From the NCBI RefSeq assembly GCF_963678635.1, contig NC_087063.1:73679617-73743616 (forward strand): DNA of 64,000 nucleotides. Direction: 5' to 3'. This document shows positions 12,008 through 24,561 of the stretch, piece after piece. Made by a program: the position numbers and the translations under genes. Every line of letters starts with the position of its first letter. Position 1 is the stretch's first letter. Below the pieces are notes generated by a model. That model ran no database searches. It was not told the origin of the DNA and saw only the letters and a list, made by a program, of their open reading frames with translations. Source of the DNA: Symsagittifera roscoffensis. Lineage: Eukaryota > Xenacoelomorpha > Acoela > Convolutidae.

Positions 12008-13235
12008 GAATAGGTAAGAGTTCAATCATTTTTATCGATATGTTCGAGTTTAATCATTTTTCTGGATAGGTTCGAGCTTAACCATGTTTCTTGATAGGTT
12101 CGAGTTATTTCGTTTTCTCGATAGGTTGGAGTTTCATCACTTTTCTGGATAGGTTGAAGTTTAAACATTTTTCGCGATAGATTGGATTTTAATCATTTTT
12201 ATCGATAGGCTCGATTTATATCTTTTTTCTCGATAGGTTGGAATTTAAACATTTTTCGCGATAGATTGGATTTTAATCATTTTTATCGATAGGTTCGATT
12301 TGCATCTTTTTCTCGATAGGTTGGAGTTTAATCATTTTTCTGGATAGGTTCGAGTTAAAACATTTGTTTCGATAGGGTCGAGTTTAATCATTTTTCTCGA
12401 TAGGTTGGATTTTAATCATTTTTATCGATAGGTTCGATTTATATCATTTTTCTCGATAGGTTGGAGTTTAATCATTTTTCTCGATAGGTTGGAATTTCAT
12501 CACTTTTCTCGACAGGTTCGAGTTGAACCGTTTTTTTTCCGATAGGTTCGAGCTTTATCAATTTTCTCGATGGGTTCGATTTATATCATTATTCTCGATA
12601 GGTTCGATTATAATCTTTTTTACGATTGTTTCGAGTTTAATCAATTTTTCTCGATAGATTAAAGTTTAATTTTTTTTGTCGATAGGCTGGAGTTTAATCA
12701 TTTTTATCGATAGGTTCGATTTATATCTTTTTTCTCGATAGGTTGGAGTTTGATCATTTTTCTTGATAGGTTGGAGTTTAATCATTTTTCTCGATAGGTT
12801 CGAGTTGAAACGTTTTTTTCCGATAGGTTCGAGCTTTATCATTTTTCTCGATGGGTTCGATTTATATCATTATTCTCGATAGGTTCGATTATAATCTTTT
12901 TTACGATAGGTTCGAGTTAGAACTTTTTTTTCGATAGGGTCGAGTTTAATCATTTTTCTCGATAGGTTAGATTTTAATCATTTTTCTCGATAGGTTGGAG
13001 TTTAATCATTTTTCTCGATAGGTTGGAGTTTCATCACTTTTCTCGATAGGTTCGAGTTGAAACGTTTTTTTTCCGATAGGTTCGAGCTTTATCATTTTTC
13101 TCGATGGGTTCGATTTATATCATTGATCTCGATAGGCTCGATTATAATCTTTTTTACGATAGTTTCGAGTTTAATCATTTTTTCTCGATAGATTAAAGTT
13201 TAAGTATTTTTGTCGATAGGTTGGAGTTTAAACAT
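12008..13235. repeat. ~29-bp minisatellite with higher-order structure
   Basis: Tandem units of about 28-30 bp built on TCGATAGGTTSGAGTTTAATC plus a T-rich tail. Variants alternate in a fixed order: the pair GAGCTTTATC / GATGGGTTCGATTTATATC recurs near 12550, 12830 and 13085, giving a higher-order period of roughly 250-290 bp. Open frames across it are repetitive translations and not genes. Confidence 0.95.
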
Positions 13236-14577
13236 GTCCAAAATGTAAGTGGACTCCATTTACAAAAATTCCGTGGATTCCGCCTACAAATTCCTGTAGT
13301 GCAAGCTTTGTCGGCACTTTTGTTGTGTCGCAAATTCCGCAACAAGCGAATATAGCTAGTTGTTTTGGATTTCACAACTATCAATGGATTCCGCAAAATG
13401 TAACTGAAATCCGCAATTGTCCGCAAATTTGTTTATGTCTGTACTTGAGTATGAACAGTTGAAAGCTTGAGCTGGAATTTTCATATATAGCAAGGCGAAA
13501 TTTAAAAACAAGGACTAACTTTTGTCATTGGAATCCACAAACAAATCTTCAAATAATGGTTAACTAAATTGGCGGATATTACTCTTTATTATTTGGGATA
13601 CATATCCCAGCAAGCAACTTCTTGGACCATAGTTTTGGAAACACAACACCGAATAAATGCACTATTTGGATTTATTGTATTGAGAGTGCTTGGACGTATG
13701 CTGTGCTTATGCTGTGTTTACCGCCAAAATGGGTCAGTATTTGGGATTACATCAATCCCAAATTTTGATTTAGCTAGTGGAGAGTGAAGTAAAATCATTA
13801 AGGCAGTATTTGGGATGAGATGATAGAGTGAATTCAAATCATGAGTTGAGGGCAGTATTTGAGATGAGTCGAGAGTGAAATCAAATCAGTTTTTGAAATG
13901 AGATTGAGTGAAGTCAAGGCAGTATTTGAGATGAGATGAAAGCGTATAGCTTGTAATAATTTGAAAATTAATTTGTGTATAAATTATTAATTTCAAAAAT
14001 CTCCAGTAAACAAAATATATAATTTAAAATACTATTACATTTTGCGAATATGTAAATGGAATCCGCAAACAAAATGCGGATTCCACTGACAATTTAAGGA
14101 TTCCCCTTACAACTTAGGGACTTAAGTTACAGATTGACGATTTTGCTTAAAGTTGCGGATTCCACAACAGCTCATTTTAAATAAACACATATCTTATTAT
14201 TTGTTTCTGGTTTCCACAAACTATTCCGGAAATATGTTGCGGATTCCACAAATTTGCTTGTTTTTGAGCAATTTTGAGCACTACAGTGTTTTAGGTATAT
14301 GCGCGTGGAATCTTTAATAGCAAAGAAGATCAAAAAAAGTAGAAATGATGTGGACTCCGCAATAAATCTGATTTTGTTCTATTGCGGAATCTACTTACAA
14401 CGCACAGAATGCACAGTTTGGCTACGTAGGGTTTGATTATGGTGAACTAATAGGAGCTCATATTTTAGTCAAATATATCCTAACATCAAATTGGAACAGT
14501 TAGTATATATTATTACTTTTTGATGAGAAAAGAAACAAGACGGCTCGTATCAGGGCAAAGCCCTGAATGTTCCGACT

Positions 14578-15060
14578 GCCTTTTAAGGTTTATGGAGCAG
14601 CAGTAATAACATAAAAAATTAAATAAAATAAAATAAAGTTTTTTTTTTCAATTTGAATTTTTAAATTAATATCATCCCCTCACACGCCATATAAAGTACA
14701 AAAAGATAGATTTCGCAACAAATCAGTTATGGCAAATAAGCTTCGTTCAACCAATTCGGAACGATTTATAAGACGGATTAAATCTCCGCTTACGCGTTAA
14801 TAGCGCGAATTATATCGCGCGTTAATTGTCCCAAATTGGTCAAAATGGCCAAAATAGCAATCTTTAAACCCTCATAATTTTAGCCAAAATGGTCACAGGT
14901 GAAATATCTTTTCAATTTTAAGCTCAGAACAACAATGGCTTTCGAATGATGAAAAAAAATCCGTCAAAAATGGCTAGTTAAAAAGTAGAAATTTGTCTGC
15001 AGAAAAAAAACCCACCCCGAGCACAAATTTTCTGTTACTTTCGAATCGAAAGTCGGAACA
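14578..15060. mobile_element. TGTTCCGAC-bordered element, family 1 (in block B1)
   Basis: A 483-bp segment bounded by inverted termini TGTTCCGACT (14578-14587) and AGTCGGAACA (15051-15060). Just outside the left terminus is a stem-loop AGGGC-AAA-GCCCT. Inside, TTAATAGCGCGA / TCGCGCGTTAA forms an imperfect palindrome (14797-14825). The same layout occurs at 19153-19656 and, away from the array, at 48987-49456, so the element is a dispersed repeat captured by the array. It has no coding capacity. Confidence 0.75.
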
Positions 15061-15963
15061 ACAACTCTGCTGTATTGAGAGTGCTTGGACGTATGCTGTG
15101 CTTATGCTGTGTTTACCGCCAAAATGGGTCAGTATTTGGGATTACATCAATCCCAAATTTTGATTTAGCTAGTGGAGAGTGAAGTAAAATCATTAAGGCA
15201 GTATTTGGGATGAGATGATAGAGTGAATTCAAATCATGAGTTGAGGGCAGTATTTGAGATGAGTCGAGAGTGAAATCAAATCAGTTTTTGAAATGAGATT
15301 GAGTGAAGTCAAGGCAGTATTTGAGATGAGATGAAAGCGTATAGCTTGTAATAATTTGAAAATTAATTTGTGTATAAATTATTAATTTCAAAAATCTCCA
15401 GTAAACAAAATATATAATTTAAAATACTATTACATTTTGCGAATATGTAAATGGAATCCGCAAACAAAATGCGGATTCCACTGACAATTTAAGGATTCCC
15501 CTTACAACTTAGGGACTTAAGTTACAGATTGACGATTTTGCTTAAAGTTGCGGATTCCACAACAGCTCATTTTAAATAAACACATATCTTATTATTTGTT
15601 TCTGGATTCCACAAACTATTCCGGAAATATGTTGCGGATTCCACAAATTTGCTTGTTTTTGAGCAATTTTGAGCACTACAGTGTTTTAGGTATATGCGCG
15701 TGGAATCTTTAATAGCAAAGAAGATCAAAAAAAAGTAGAAATGATGTTGACTCCGCAAGAAATCTGATTTTGTTCTATTGCGGAATCCACTTACAACGCA
15801 CAGAATGCACAGTTTGGCTACGTAGGGTTTGATTATGGCGAATTAGTAGGAGCTCATATTTTAGTCAAATATATCCTAACATCAAATTGGAACAGTTAGT
15901 ATATATTATTACTTTTTGATGAGAAAAGAAACAAGACGGCTCGTATCAGGGCAAAGCCCTGAA

Positions 15964-16258
15964 TGTTCCGACTGCCTTTTAAGGTTTATGGAGCAGCAGT
16001 AATAACATAAAAAATTAAATGAATTAAAATAAAAAGAATTTTTTTTTAATTTGAATTTTTAAATGAATATCATCCCCTCACACGCCATATAAAGTACAAA
16101 AAGATAGATTTCGTTCCTTGCAACAAATCAGTTATGGCAAATAAGCTTCGTTTAACCAATTCGGAACGATTTGTAAGACGGATTAAATCTCCGCTTACGC
16201 GTTAATAGCGCGAATTATATCGCGCGTTAATTGTCCCAAATTCGTCAAATGGGTCAGT
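15964..16258. mobile_element. Truncated family-1 TGTTCCGAC element (in block B2)
   Basis: Left terminus TGTTCCGACT and outer AGGGC/GCCCT stem-loop are intact. The element stops after the GCGCGA palindrome, where unit 2 of the array begins. Confidence 0.75.
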
Positions 16259-19200
16259 ATGTTTCTCGAAAAGTCACACCCGACAGATTTGAATTGAATA
16301 GGTAAGAGTTCAATCATTTTTATCGATATGTTCGAGTTTAATCATTTTTTGGGATAGGTTCGAGCTTAACCATGTTTCTTGATAGGTTCGAGTTATTTCG
16401 TTTTCTCGATAGGTTGGAGTTTCATCACTTTTCTGGATAGGTTGAAGTTTAAACATTTTCGCGATAGATTGGATTTTAATCATTTTTATCGATAGGTTCA
16501 ATTTATATTTTTTTTCTCGATAGGTTGGAGTTTAAACATTTTTCGCGATAGGTTGGAGTTTAATCATTTTTCTCGAAAGGTTGGAATTTCATCACTTTTC
16601 TCGACAGGTTCGAGTTGAAACGTTTTTTTTCCAATAGGTTCGAGCTTTATCATTTTTCTCGATGGGTTCGATTTATATCATTATTCTCGATAGGTTCGAT
16701 TATAATCTTTTTTACGATAGTTTCGAGTTTAATCATTTTTTCTCGATAGATTAAAGTTTAATTTTTTTTGTCGATAGGTTGGAGTTTAATCATTTTTATC
16801 GATAGGTTGGATTTTAATCATTTTTATCGATAGGTTCGATTTATATCTTTTTTTCTCGAAAGGTTGGAGTTTAATCATTTTTCTCGATATGTTGGAGTTT
16901 AATCATTTTTCTCGATAGGTTGGAATTTCATCACTTTTCTCGACAGGCTCGAGTTAAAACATTTTTTTCGATAGGGTCGAGTTCATTCATTTTTCTCGAA
17001 AGGTTGGATTTATATCTTTTTTCTCGATAGGTTGGAGTTTAATCATTTTTCTCGATAGGTTGGAGTTTAATCATTCTTCTCGAAAGGTTGGAATTTCATC
17101 ACTTTTCTCGACAGGTTCGAGTTGAAACGTTTTTTTTCCGATAGGTTCGAGCTTTATCATTTTTCTCGATGGGTTCGATTTATATCATTACTCTCGATAG
17201 GTTCGATTATAATCTTTTTTACGATAGTTTCGAGTTTAATCATTTTTTCTCGATAGATTAAAGCTTAATTTTTTTTGTCGATAGGTTGGAGTTTAATCAT
17301 TTTTATCGATAGGTTCGATTCATATCTTTTTTCTCGATAGGTTGGAGTTTAATCATTTTTCTTGATGGGTTGGAGTTTAATCATTTTTCTCGATAGGTTG
17401 GAGTTTCATCACTTTTCTCGATAGGTTCGAGTTGAAACGTTTTTTTCCGGTAGGTTCGAGCTTTATCATTTTTCTCGATGGGTTCGATTTATATCATTAT
17501 TCTCGATAGGTTCGATTATAATCTTTTTTACGATAGGTTCGAGTTAAAACATTTTCTTCGATAGGGTCGAGTTTAATCATTTTTCTCGATAGGTTGGAGT
17601 TTAATCATTTTTCTCTATAGGTTGGAGTTTCATCACTTTTCTCGATAGGTTCGAGTTGAAACGTTTTTTTCCGATAGGTTCAAGCTTTATCATTTTTCTC
17701 CATGGGTTCGATTTATATCATTATTCTCGATAGGTTCGATTATAATCTTTTTTACGATAGTTTCGAGTTCAATCATTTTTTCTCGATAGATTAAAGTTTA
17801 AGTATTTTTGTCGATAGGTTGGAGTTTAATCATGTCCAAAATTTAAGTGGATTCCATTAACAAAAATTCCGTGGATTCCGCCTACAAATTCCTGTAATGC
17901 AAGCTTTGTCGGCACTTTTGTTGTGTCGCAAATTCCGCAACAAGCGAATATAGCTAGTTGTTATGGATTTCACAACTATCAATGGATTCCGCAAAATGTA
18001 ACTGAAATCCGCAATTGTCCGCAAATTTGTTTATGTCTGTACTTGAGTATGAACAGTTGAAAGCTTGAGCTGGAATTTTCATATATAGCAAGGCGAAATT
18101 TAAAAACAAGGACTAACTATTGTCATTGGAATCCACAAACAAATCTTCAAATAATGGTTAACTAAATTGGCGGATATTACTCTTTATTATTTGGGATACA
18201 TATCCCAGCAAGCAACTTCTGGAAACACAACACCGAATAAATGCACTATTTGGATTTAATGTATTGAGAGTGCTTGGACGTATGCTGTGCTTATGCTGTG
18301 TTTACCGCCAAAATGGGTCAGTATTTGGGATTCCATCAATCCCAAAATTTGATTTAGCTAGTGGAGAGTGAAGTAAAATCATTAAGGCAGTATTTGGGAT
18401 GAGATGATAGAGTGAATTCAAATCATGAGTTGAGGGCAGTATTTGAGATGAGTCGAGAGTGAAGTCAAATCAGTTTTTGAAATGATATTGAGTGAAGTCA
18501 AGGCAGTATTTGAGATGAGATGAAAGCGTATAGCTTGTAATAATTTGAAAAGTAATTTGTGTATAAATTATTAATTTCAAAAATCTCCAGTAAACAAAAT
18601 ATATAATTTAAAATACTATTACATTTTGCGAATCTGTAAATGAAATCCGCAAACAAAATGCGGATTCCACTGACAATTTACGGATTCCCCTCACAATTTA
18701 AGGACTTAGGTTACAGATTGACGATTTTGCTTAAAGTTGCGGATTCCGCAACAGCTCATTTTAAATAAACACATATCTTATTATTTGTTTCTGGATTCCA
18801 CAAACTATTCCGCAAATATGTTGCGGATTCCACAAATTTGCTTGTTTTTGAGCAATTTTGAGCACTACAGTGTTTTAGGTATATGCGCGTGGAATCTTTA
18901 ATAGCAAAGAAGATCAAAAAAAAGTAGAAATGATGTTGACTCCGCAAGAAATCTGATTTTGTTCTATTGCGGATTCCACTTACAACGCACAGAATGCACA
19001 GTTTGGCTACGTAGGGTTTGATTACGGCGAATTAATAGGAGCTCATATTTTAGTCAAATATATCCTAACATCAAATTGGAACTGTTAGTATATATTATTA
19101 CTGTTTGATGAGAAAAGAAACAAGACTGCTCGTATCAAGGCAAAGCCCTGAAAGTTCCGACTGCCTTTTAAGGTTTATGGAGCAGCAGTAATAACATAAA

Positions 19201-19667
19201 AAATTAAATGAAATAAAATAAAACGAATTTTTTTTTAATTTGAATTTTTAAATGAATATCATCCCCTCACACGCCATATAAAGTACAAAAAGATAGATTT
19301 CGTTCCTTGCAACAAATCAGTTATGGCAAATAAGCTTCGTTCAACCAATTCGGAACGATTTATAAGACGGATTAAATCTCCGCTTACGCGTTAATAGCGC
19401 GAATTTTATCGCGCGTTAATTGTCCCAAATTGGTCAAAATGGCCAAAATGGCAATCTTTAAACCCTCATAACTTTACCCAAAATGGTCACAGGTGAAATA
19501 TCTTTTCAATTTTAAGCTCAGAACAACAATGGCTTTCGAATGATATAAAAAAAATTCCGTCAAAAATGGCTAGTTAAAAAGTAGAAATTTGTCTGAAGAA
19601 AAAAAACCCACCCCGAGCACAAATATTCCGTTACTTTCGTATCGAAAGTCGGAACAACAACTCTGCT
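16259..19667. repeat. Macro-tandem unit 2
   Basis: Repeats the unit starting at 11971: minisatellite (about 16298-17830), GCGGATTCC-rich spacer (about 17835-18260) and block B3 (18261-19667). Its minisatellite is longer than in unit 1, with the higher-order pair seen near 16640, 17148, 17457 and 17690. Outside the minisatellite, units differ only by scattered substitutions and small indels. Confidence 0.92.
19153..19656. mobile_element. TGTTCCGAC-bordered element, family 1 (in block B3)
   Basis: Left terminus AGTTCCGACT (first base changed), right terminus AGTCGGAACA, 504 bp. The outer stem-loop is slightly altered (AAGGC-AAA-GCCCT). The interior GCGCGA palindrome is present. Confidence 0.7.
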
Positions 19668-22600
19668 TAAAACTTAAGAACTGTAGCTCATAAACTGTTG
19701 CTGAGTATGTTTTTTCCAAAAAATTGAGAGAATACCAAGGATAGTCCTCTATTCATCAGACTAATGCTGATAGAAAAATTTTGACGCGGAAACGAAAACC
19801 AGGGGCCTGAAATGGTTTCATTGTCGGTAATTTATAATAAGAAAAAGTATAATACAAAATACAAACTAGAAATTACGTATTGGGCCATTTTGGACTAAAT
19901 AACGAGCGTCTTCTATTCAGTTATGTTCCATCTAGATAAAATGAAAAACCATTCAGCGTTACTAAAGCATAAACAGTTTCGTAATTTGACGTTTATTGTT
20001 TCAACTTTCAAACTAAGTGACGAAATATTCAAGCTTGAGGTTTTTTAATCAGATCAATTTTGTCTTTTCTTAAAATAATTTTTAACAAATGTTTTTGTAT
20101 AATATCTGAAAAATATCAATGCCCTCAGTTCGAATTAATGCTAAAATAATGTGTCATTAAAGTACTTTGTAGTTTAAATGGGGTGTGAAGGGATTTTTTT
20201 CTGGGCATTATTAAAAAATTTTTACTCAATCGAAAAAAAATTACTTAAGATACTTGAAATTCTAGTCAGAAAAACCAAACTTGGTCCTGATTTGAGCAGT
20301 TTTGTTGGTATTTATTATATAAGCTCAATTTAAAAATGCTTTTAAAGTTTTTAGTTTTAGCTTTTTTACTTATAAACTTCATGCTATGATTGGAACTTTC
20401 TTATAAACTTTTTTGCCAATAAAATTTTGACAATTCTGACCTGTTTCATGTCTCTCTAGAGGCTGTCTTTGTCCGTTTTCGCCAGGTTGACTTAAAGTTA
20501 CCTGAAATAGAAATTTTGATTTTTGCTTTTTGTATGAATTCAGATAAAAATTATATCAGCGAAAATACAAAGGTGCTTTGGAGACTCCAATCAGCTGAAA
20601 CAACCTTACTTGAAGTGAACAACATAATTGAATCGCAATTTCAATGGTAAGTAAGCTTTACATTTTTTTTCTCAACAGAAATTGTTTAGTCCAAGTATTT
20701 TTTCTTACAAGGACCGCTGTTGTTTTTTTAAATGAAAAACAACTACAAAAAAATTACCTGTTCTTGCTTCTAGAATTTGCTTTAGACATAAAATCACCAA
20801 ACCTAATGGCTAGTTTAGTACACTTAATGGCTTTTCCGATCATTTGCTGGTCTGCAAAAAATATTTTCCAAGAAAATATTCCTTATTATTACCAAAAAAA
20901 AAATTGTCTCTTATTAAAATAACAAAAGAGAGCAAAAATTCTTGCCATTTATAAAAAAGACAATTCTTGATGAGGTTTTTTTTCAAAAAAATTTTGGTAA
21001 ATTTTATTTCCCATTAAAAATTCTCTGTTTCAATTATCATTGTGGATAAAGTTAGTTTGAAGTCTTCTTACTGTCTGGTTGTTATTTCGCATAGTTAAAC
21101 GAAAATTTATTCAAGCCCCCAGCTGCCTTGAAAATTGACATTACTGCGTCGTTATAGTGGCCTTTCTATCAACCTATCAAAAAGTTCCTGAGGACACAGC
21201 AGTTACTCTGACGAAGCACACAAAAATCAATGGCTCATTTCTAGTAACAGTATCAAAAATATTAAAATTTTTTCTCTTTTTCTATTTTCGCCCGAAACCA
21301 CTTTACTGGGAATGATATATAAGGTAAAGTGTGTTATTTCTGTACAGTTATCAGGAAATTTCAAAAAGCTGTCAAGATGTCCACTGAGTGTCATATTACG
21401 TTCTTTTCAGTTGAACGTCGTTAGCCAAAAAATAAATTGGCAGAAAACTTTTGTGTTAAAAAAAACAGGCCTGCTTTTTTGAATTAACGAATTACGAATT
21501 ATTATTCATGAAAAAATTTTTACAGTCACGAGACAAAGAAATGCAGTTTCTATGATTTTTTAAACAATGAAAATACTGGGTTTTGTCTGGTATTTGGCCT
21601 TTTTTACATACAGTTACTAGTGATTCAAAAATGGAAATTTGACATATGATTGAGGAAACACTTTAAAAGAATAAAACCAAATAGATCTCTGTCAGAAAAG
21701 GTTTTCAAAGCGTTGGTTGGCCGTTTAATTCATAGGCGTCAGAGAGGTGTTTTAGTGCCAGAAAATTTTTGTTAACAGCAAAGCATTTTCAAATTTTGGA
21801 TTTAGAAGCATTCGTTATAAAACTAAGAATCCACACTAGTCCCTCATAATGTTTTTTGTCACACAAAAGGAACTAAAAATTTCTTTCAGTTCTTAGGCTG
21901 AAATTAATCAAAGTTTAGCAATTCTCTTAGTGAAATAAGGTAATCGGAGTTGATGTTTTTCATAACTGAGTAGTTTTTTTTAGATGTTTTTCATAACTGA
22001 GTAGTTTTTTTTAAAATTTTTTCTGAGTAATGAGAATTCTAAATCAGGGATTAGCTTAGATCCTTAGTTCTCCAACGACACAAAAGTTTACTGCTTTTAC
22101 TAATAAAATGAATTTTGGTCACCAAGAACACCTCTCTGAGACAACCTCTAATTATTTGGCAAACGACACCTTGAAAACTTTTGTTCAGGTTTTCATCTCG
22201 ATATATTCTATTACAATTTCAACCATCATATGTCAAAATTTCAAATATCAATTTTTAAGAGTTGGAGAGAAAACGGAAGAATCATGAAACAAAATTGTTC
22301 AAGTTATCGCTTGAGAACTAAAGACTGCAACTTAGAGACACATTATATTTCCTTCAAAGCTTTTATTGGCGAGGGTTACTCTGGTCGGAACTGTCTACGT
22401 TTTTTACACAGCAACCGGCTAATTTAGTTATTTTTTAACAGAATCAATAAGCTCAATCATATCTTTTGGGTCTCGCTCACTCGCATCGACTTGACCTCGC
22501 ATCAACAATTATCGGAAATTCAGGCTATCTGCTGGAAAAAGTTTTCATTCCGCTTATTTTTTTCCCACGCAGAACCAAGTGCTTTAAACAAAAATAAAAT

Positions 22601-24561
22601 TCAAACAGTGTCGAATGATACTAAAATATCGCTGTCGTAGTCTAAGTTCTCCTGAAAAATCGTTAAAAAGTGTTCTAGTTTCGAGTGAAATTGGTTTCAA
22701 TGCGCATTGTTAAGACAGATTTCTGATTGATGGCGGCTTATTTTTTACGTCCAATGAAGGGTCAAATTCTGTCTAAAATGCTAGGTTACTGAACATTGAT
22801 TTTCTTTCCTTTAGTTGCTTCTCCCACTGCCGCCAGCAGTTGAAAACATTCCAAAAATCACCTGAGTTTTCTATTTAAAAAATAAATGAGCTGAAAGTTT
22901 TTTGAACTTGAGACATAATTTTTGTTTGACTTTTTTGTTTAAAGTAACCCAGTTTGAGAAGTTTAATTTTTTAAATGATATTTTTTGTTACTGTGACAAC
23001 TTTCAAGTGGAATTCGTAAATTTTTTTGCCTCAATTGAAATTTTGTTGCTCAAGAACAGAACTTGCCTGCCTGTAGCAAATGAAATAGTTTTGAAATTAA
23101 ACTTATTTCAAAAATACAACGGCGAAAAATAAAAAATTGATTAGGCGTGAAAATTTTTCCAGAAAAATCTTAAAAAAAAAAACAGCTCGAACTGCATCAA
23201 AAAATGCATCAGATGACAAAAAAGAAAAAAAAATTGTTGAAAATGTTTTGTATAGAATTTTCTGTTTTCAAATCAGAATCATACTTAATCTAAATGATTT
23301 GAAGAGGTTGCAATTAATTGGTCATGGCATCAAGTGATTAATGACTTTTCTAAGTTGTGACCCCGTAGGAACTAAAAGTTGACTGAAATTTTTATCAATT
23401 TCAAAATAAAAGTTTGGAAAGTTCAGTCCAGTTAATTAAACACAGGTATATAAAGAGCACCAATTGGCTATTCATCCTACAGAAAATCTGGCTGAGACTT
23501 TTTCCGTAATATTCAGCTGCGTTTTTATGATGAAATATGGACCGATTGAGCTCACCGTGCTCGGAGAATATGAATTCTAACAACTGCGATTCTGAATTGT
23601 TGCAAAGTTCTCACAAAAATGTTGTCCATCTCAACCCTTACAAGTGAAAAGTTCTTAAGTTACAAACTTCAAAAAAATGGATTGTCCAAAAAAATCAAAA
23701 AACGTAAAATATGAGTTTGCTCAATTCGAGTTCAATAACTAATAAGTCAAATAGTTTTAATCCCCAAGTCAACCAAGGGTACTTTTGTACTAACTTGATC
23801 CCTCGTTGGTGCTAGCTTACGTGATTCCCCCAATTTTGGCTAATAGGGTCAAAATAGAGTTTTGGGAGCGCTCGTAAAATCCACTTGGCCGACCAAACTT
23901 GAAAAAAGTTTTATGACTTAAAATTTTTAAAGAATTTTTCAAAATCCAGCCTTTTTTGAGAAAATAAGAAAATCCTAGATCCGCCCTGGTCAAACTGCGA
24001 TATAACAGTTTCGCCGAAATATAATTTATACTATTTTCACTGCAAGTCAAATCATAAAACATTCTTAACTAAAGTCGGAAGAGAAGTAGCATATTCTGCG
24101 AAACATCGTAGAAACATGAGACATCATTTTAAGTGCTCGTCATCTCAACTAGTAAAATAATTTACTAGAAGGCGGAGCAATTTGGTAGGACTTGTCACGG
24201 AAAACATTTGAACAAAGTCTTTGGTTGGTTATGTTATGGGAGTCGAAATTCAAGTGTTTTATTGATCTCGGCAATCAGCTCGAGTCATTTTTATTCTACA
24301 TCGAATTAGCTAAGGAGGAGTTTTTAGAAAGACGTTATTCAATTCATGTTTGCCAATGAACGCGTTTGCCAATTTTTCATAAAAGAGAAAGGAATTATCA
24401 TAACAACGAAATGAATTTCTATAGCATCAAAGAGTTGCATTATGGTCTCAAATGTTGCCCAAATAATTTCAGGATGCATGGAATATCCTTCGGAAAAACA
24501 GCTTAAAATGTGCCATCGTGGTTTTGATGATGTTTAAGTTCAATAACCTGTCAGAAATCTT
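19668..24561. other. Long non-coding stretch
   Basis: AT-rich with many A/T homopolymers. Visible structure: a direct repeat of about 30 bp in tandem at 21952-22012 (unit GATGTTTTTCATAACTGAG plus a T tract) and a decayed hAT MITE end at 23815-23988. Open frames in 20.6-23.6 kb are short, low-complexity and unsupported by splice sites. No gene seen. Confidence 0.5.
23815..23988. mobile_element. Decayed hAT MITE, 3' half
   Basis: Ends GAAAATCCTAGATCCGCCCTG, the right terminus of the CAGGGGCGG family with one C missing. Preceded by family words (GAGCGCTCGTAAA, TGGCCGACC). The left terminus is not found. Confidence 0.6.

Larger units (their letters stand above)
11971..16258. repeat. Macro-tandem unit 1: minisatellite plus two 1.2-1.4-kb blocks
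   Basis: It starts ATGTTTCTCGAA(G)TGTCACACC and recurs from 16259. The order is minisatellite (12008-13235), a spacer block rich in GCGGATTCC words (13236-13676), block B1 (13677-15071) and block B2 (15072-16258, truncated). B1 and B2 are near-identical by eye. The second unit (16259-19667) has the minisatellite, spacer and a single B block, so one unit gained or lost a B copy. No coding sequence is apparent. Confidence 0.92.

Noticed and set aside
14521-14575. Possible hammerhead ribozyme (TGATGAG...GAAAC before the stem-loop)
   Set aside because: The invariant C of CUGAUGA is T here and the four A residues between the boxes cannot form stem II. The resemblance is weak.
15567-15758. Open frames repeated at 15567-15758 and 18756-18947
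   Set aside because: They lie in duplicated B blocks. Identity between them reflects the array, the composition is low-complexity, and no splice or start context is present.
16310-16501. Minus-strand open frame across the minisatellite
   Set aside because: Its residues repeat with the 29-bp unit; it is a translation of the minisatellite.
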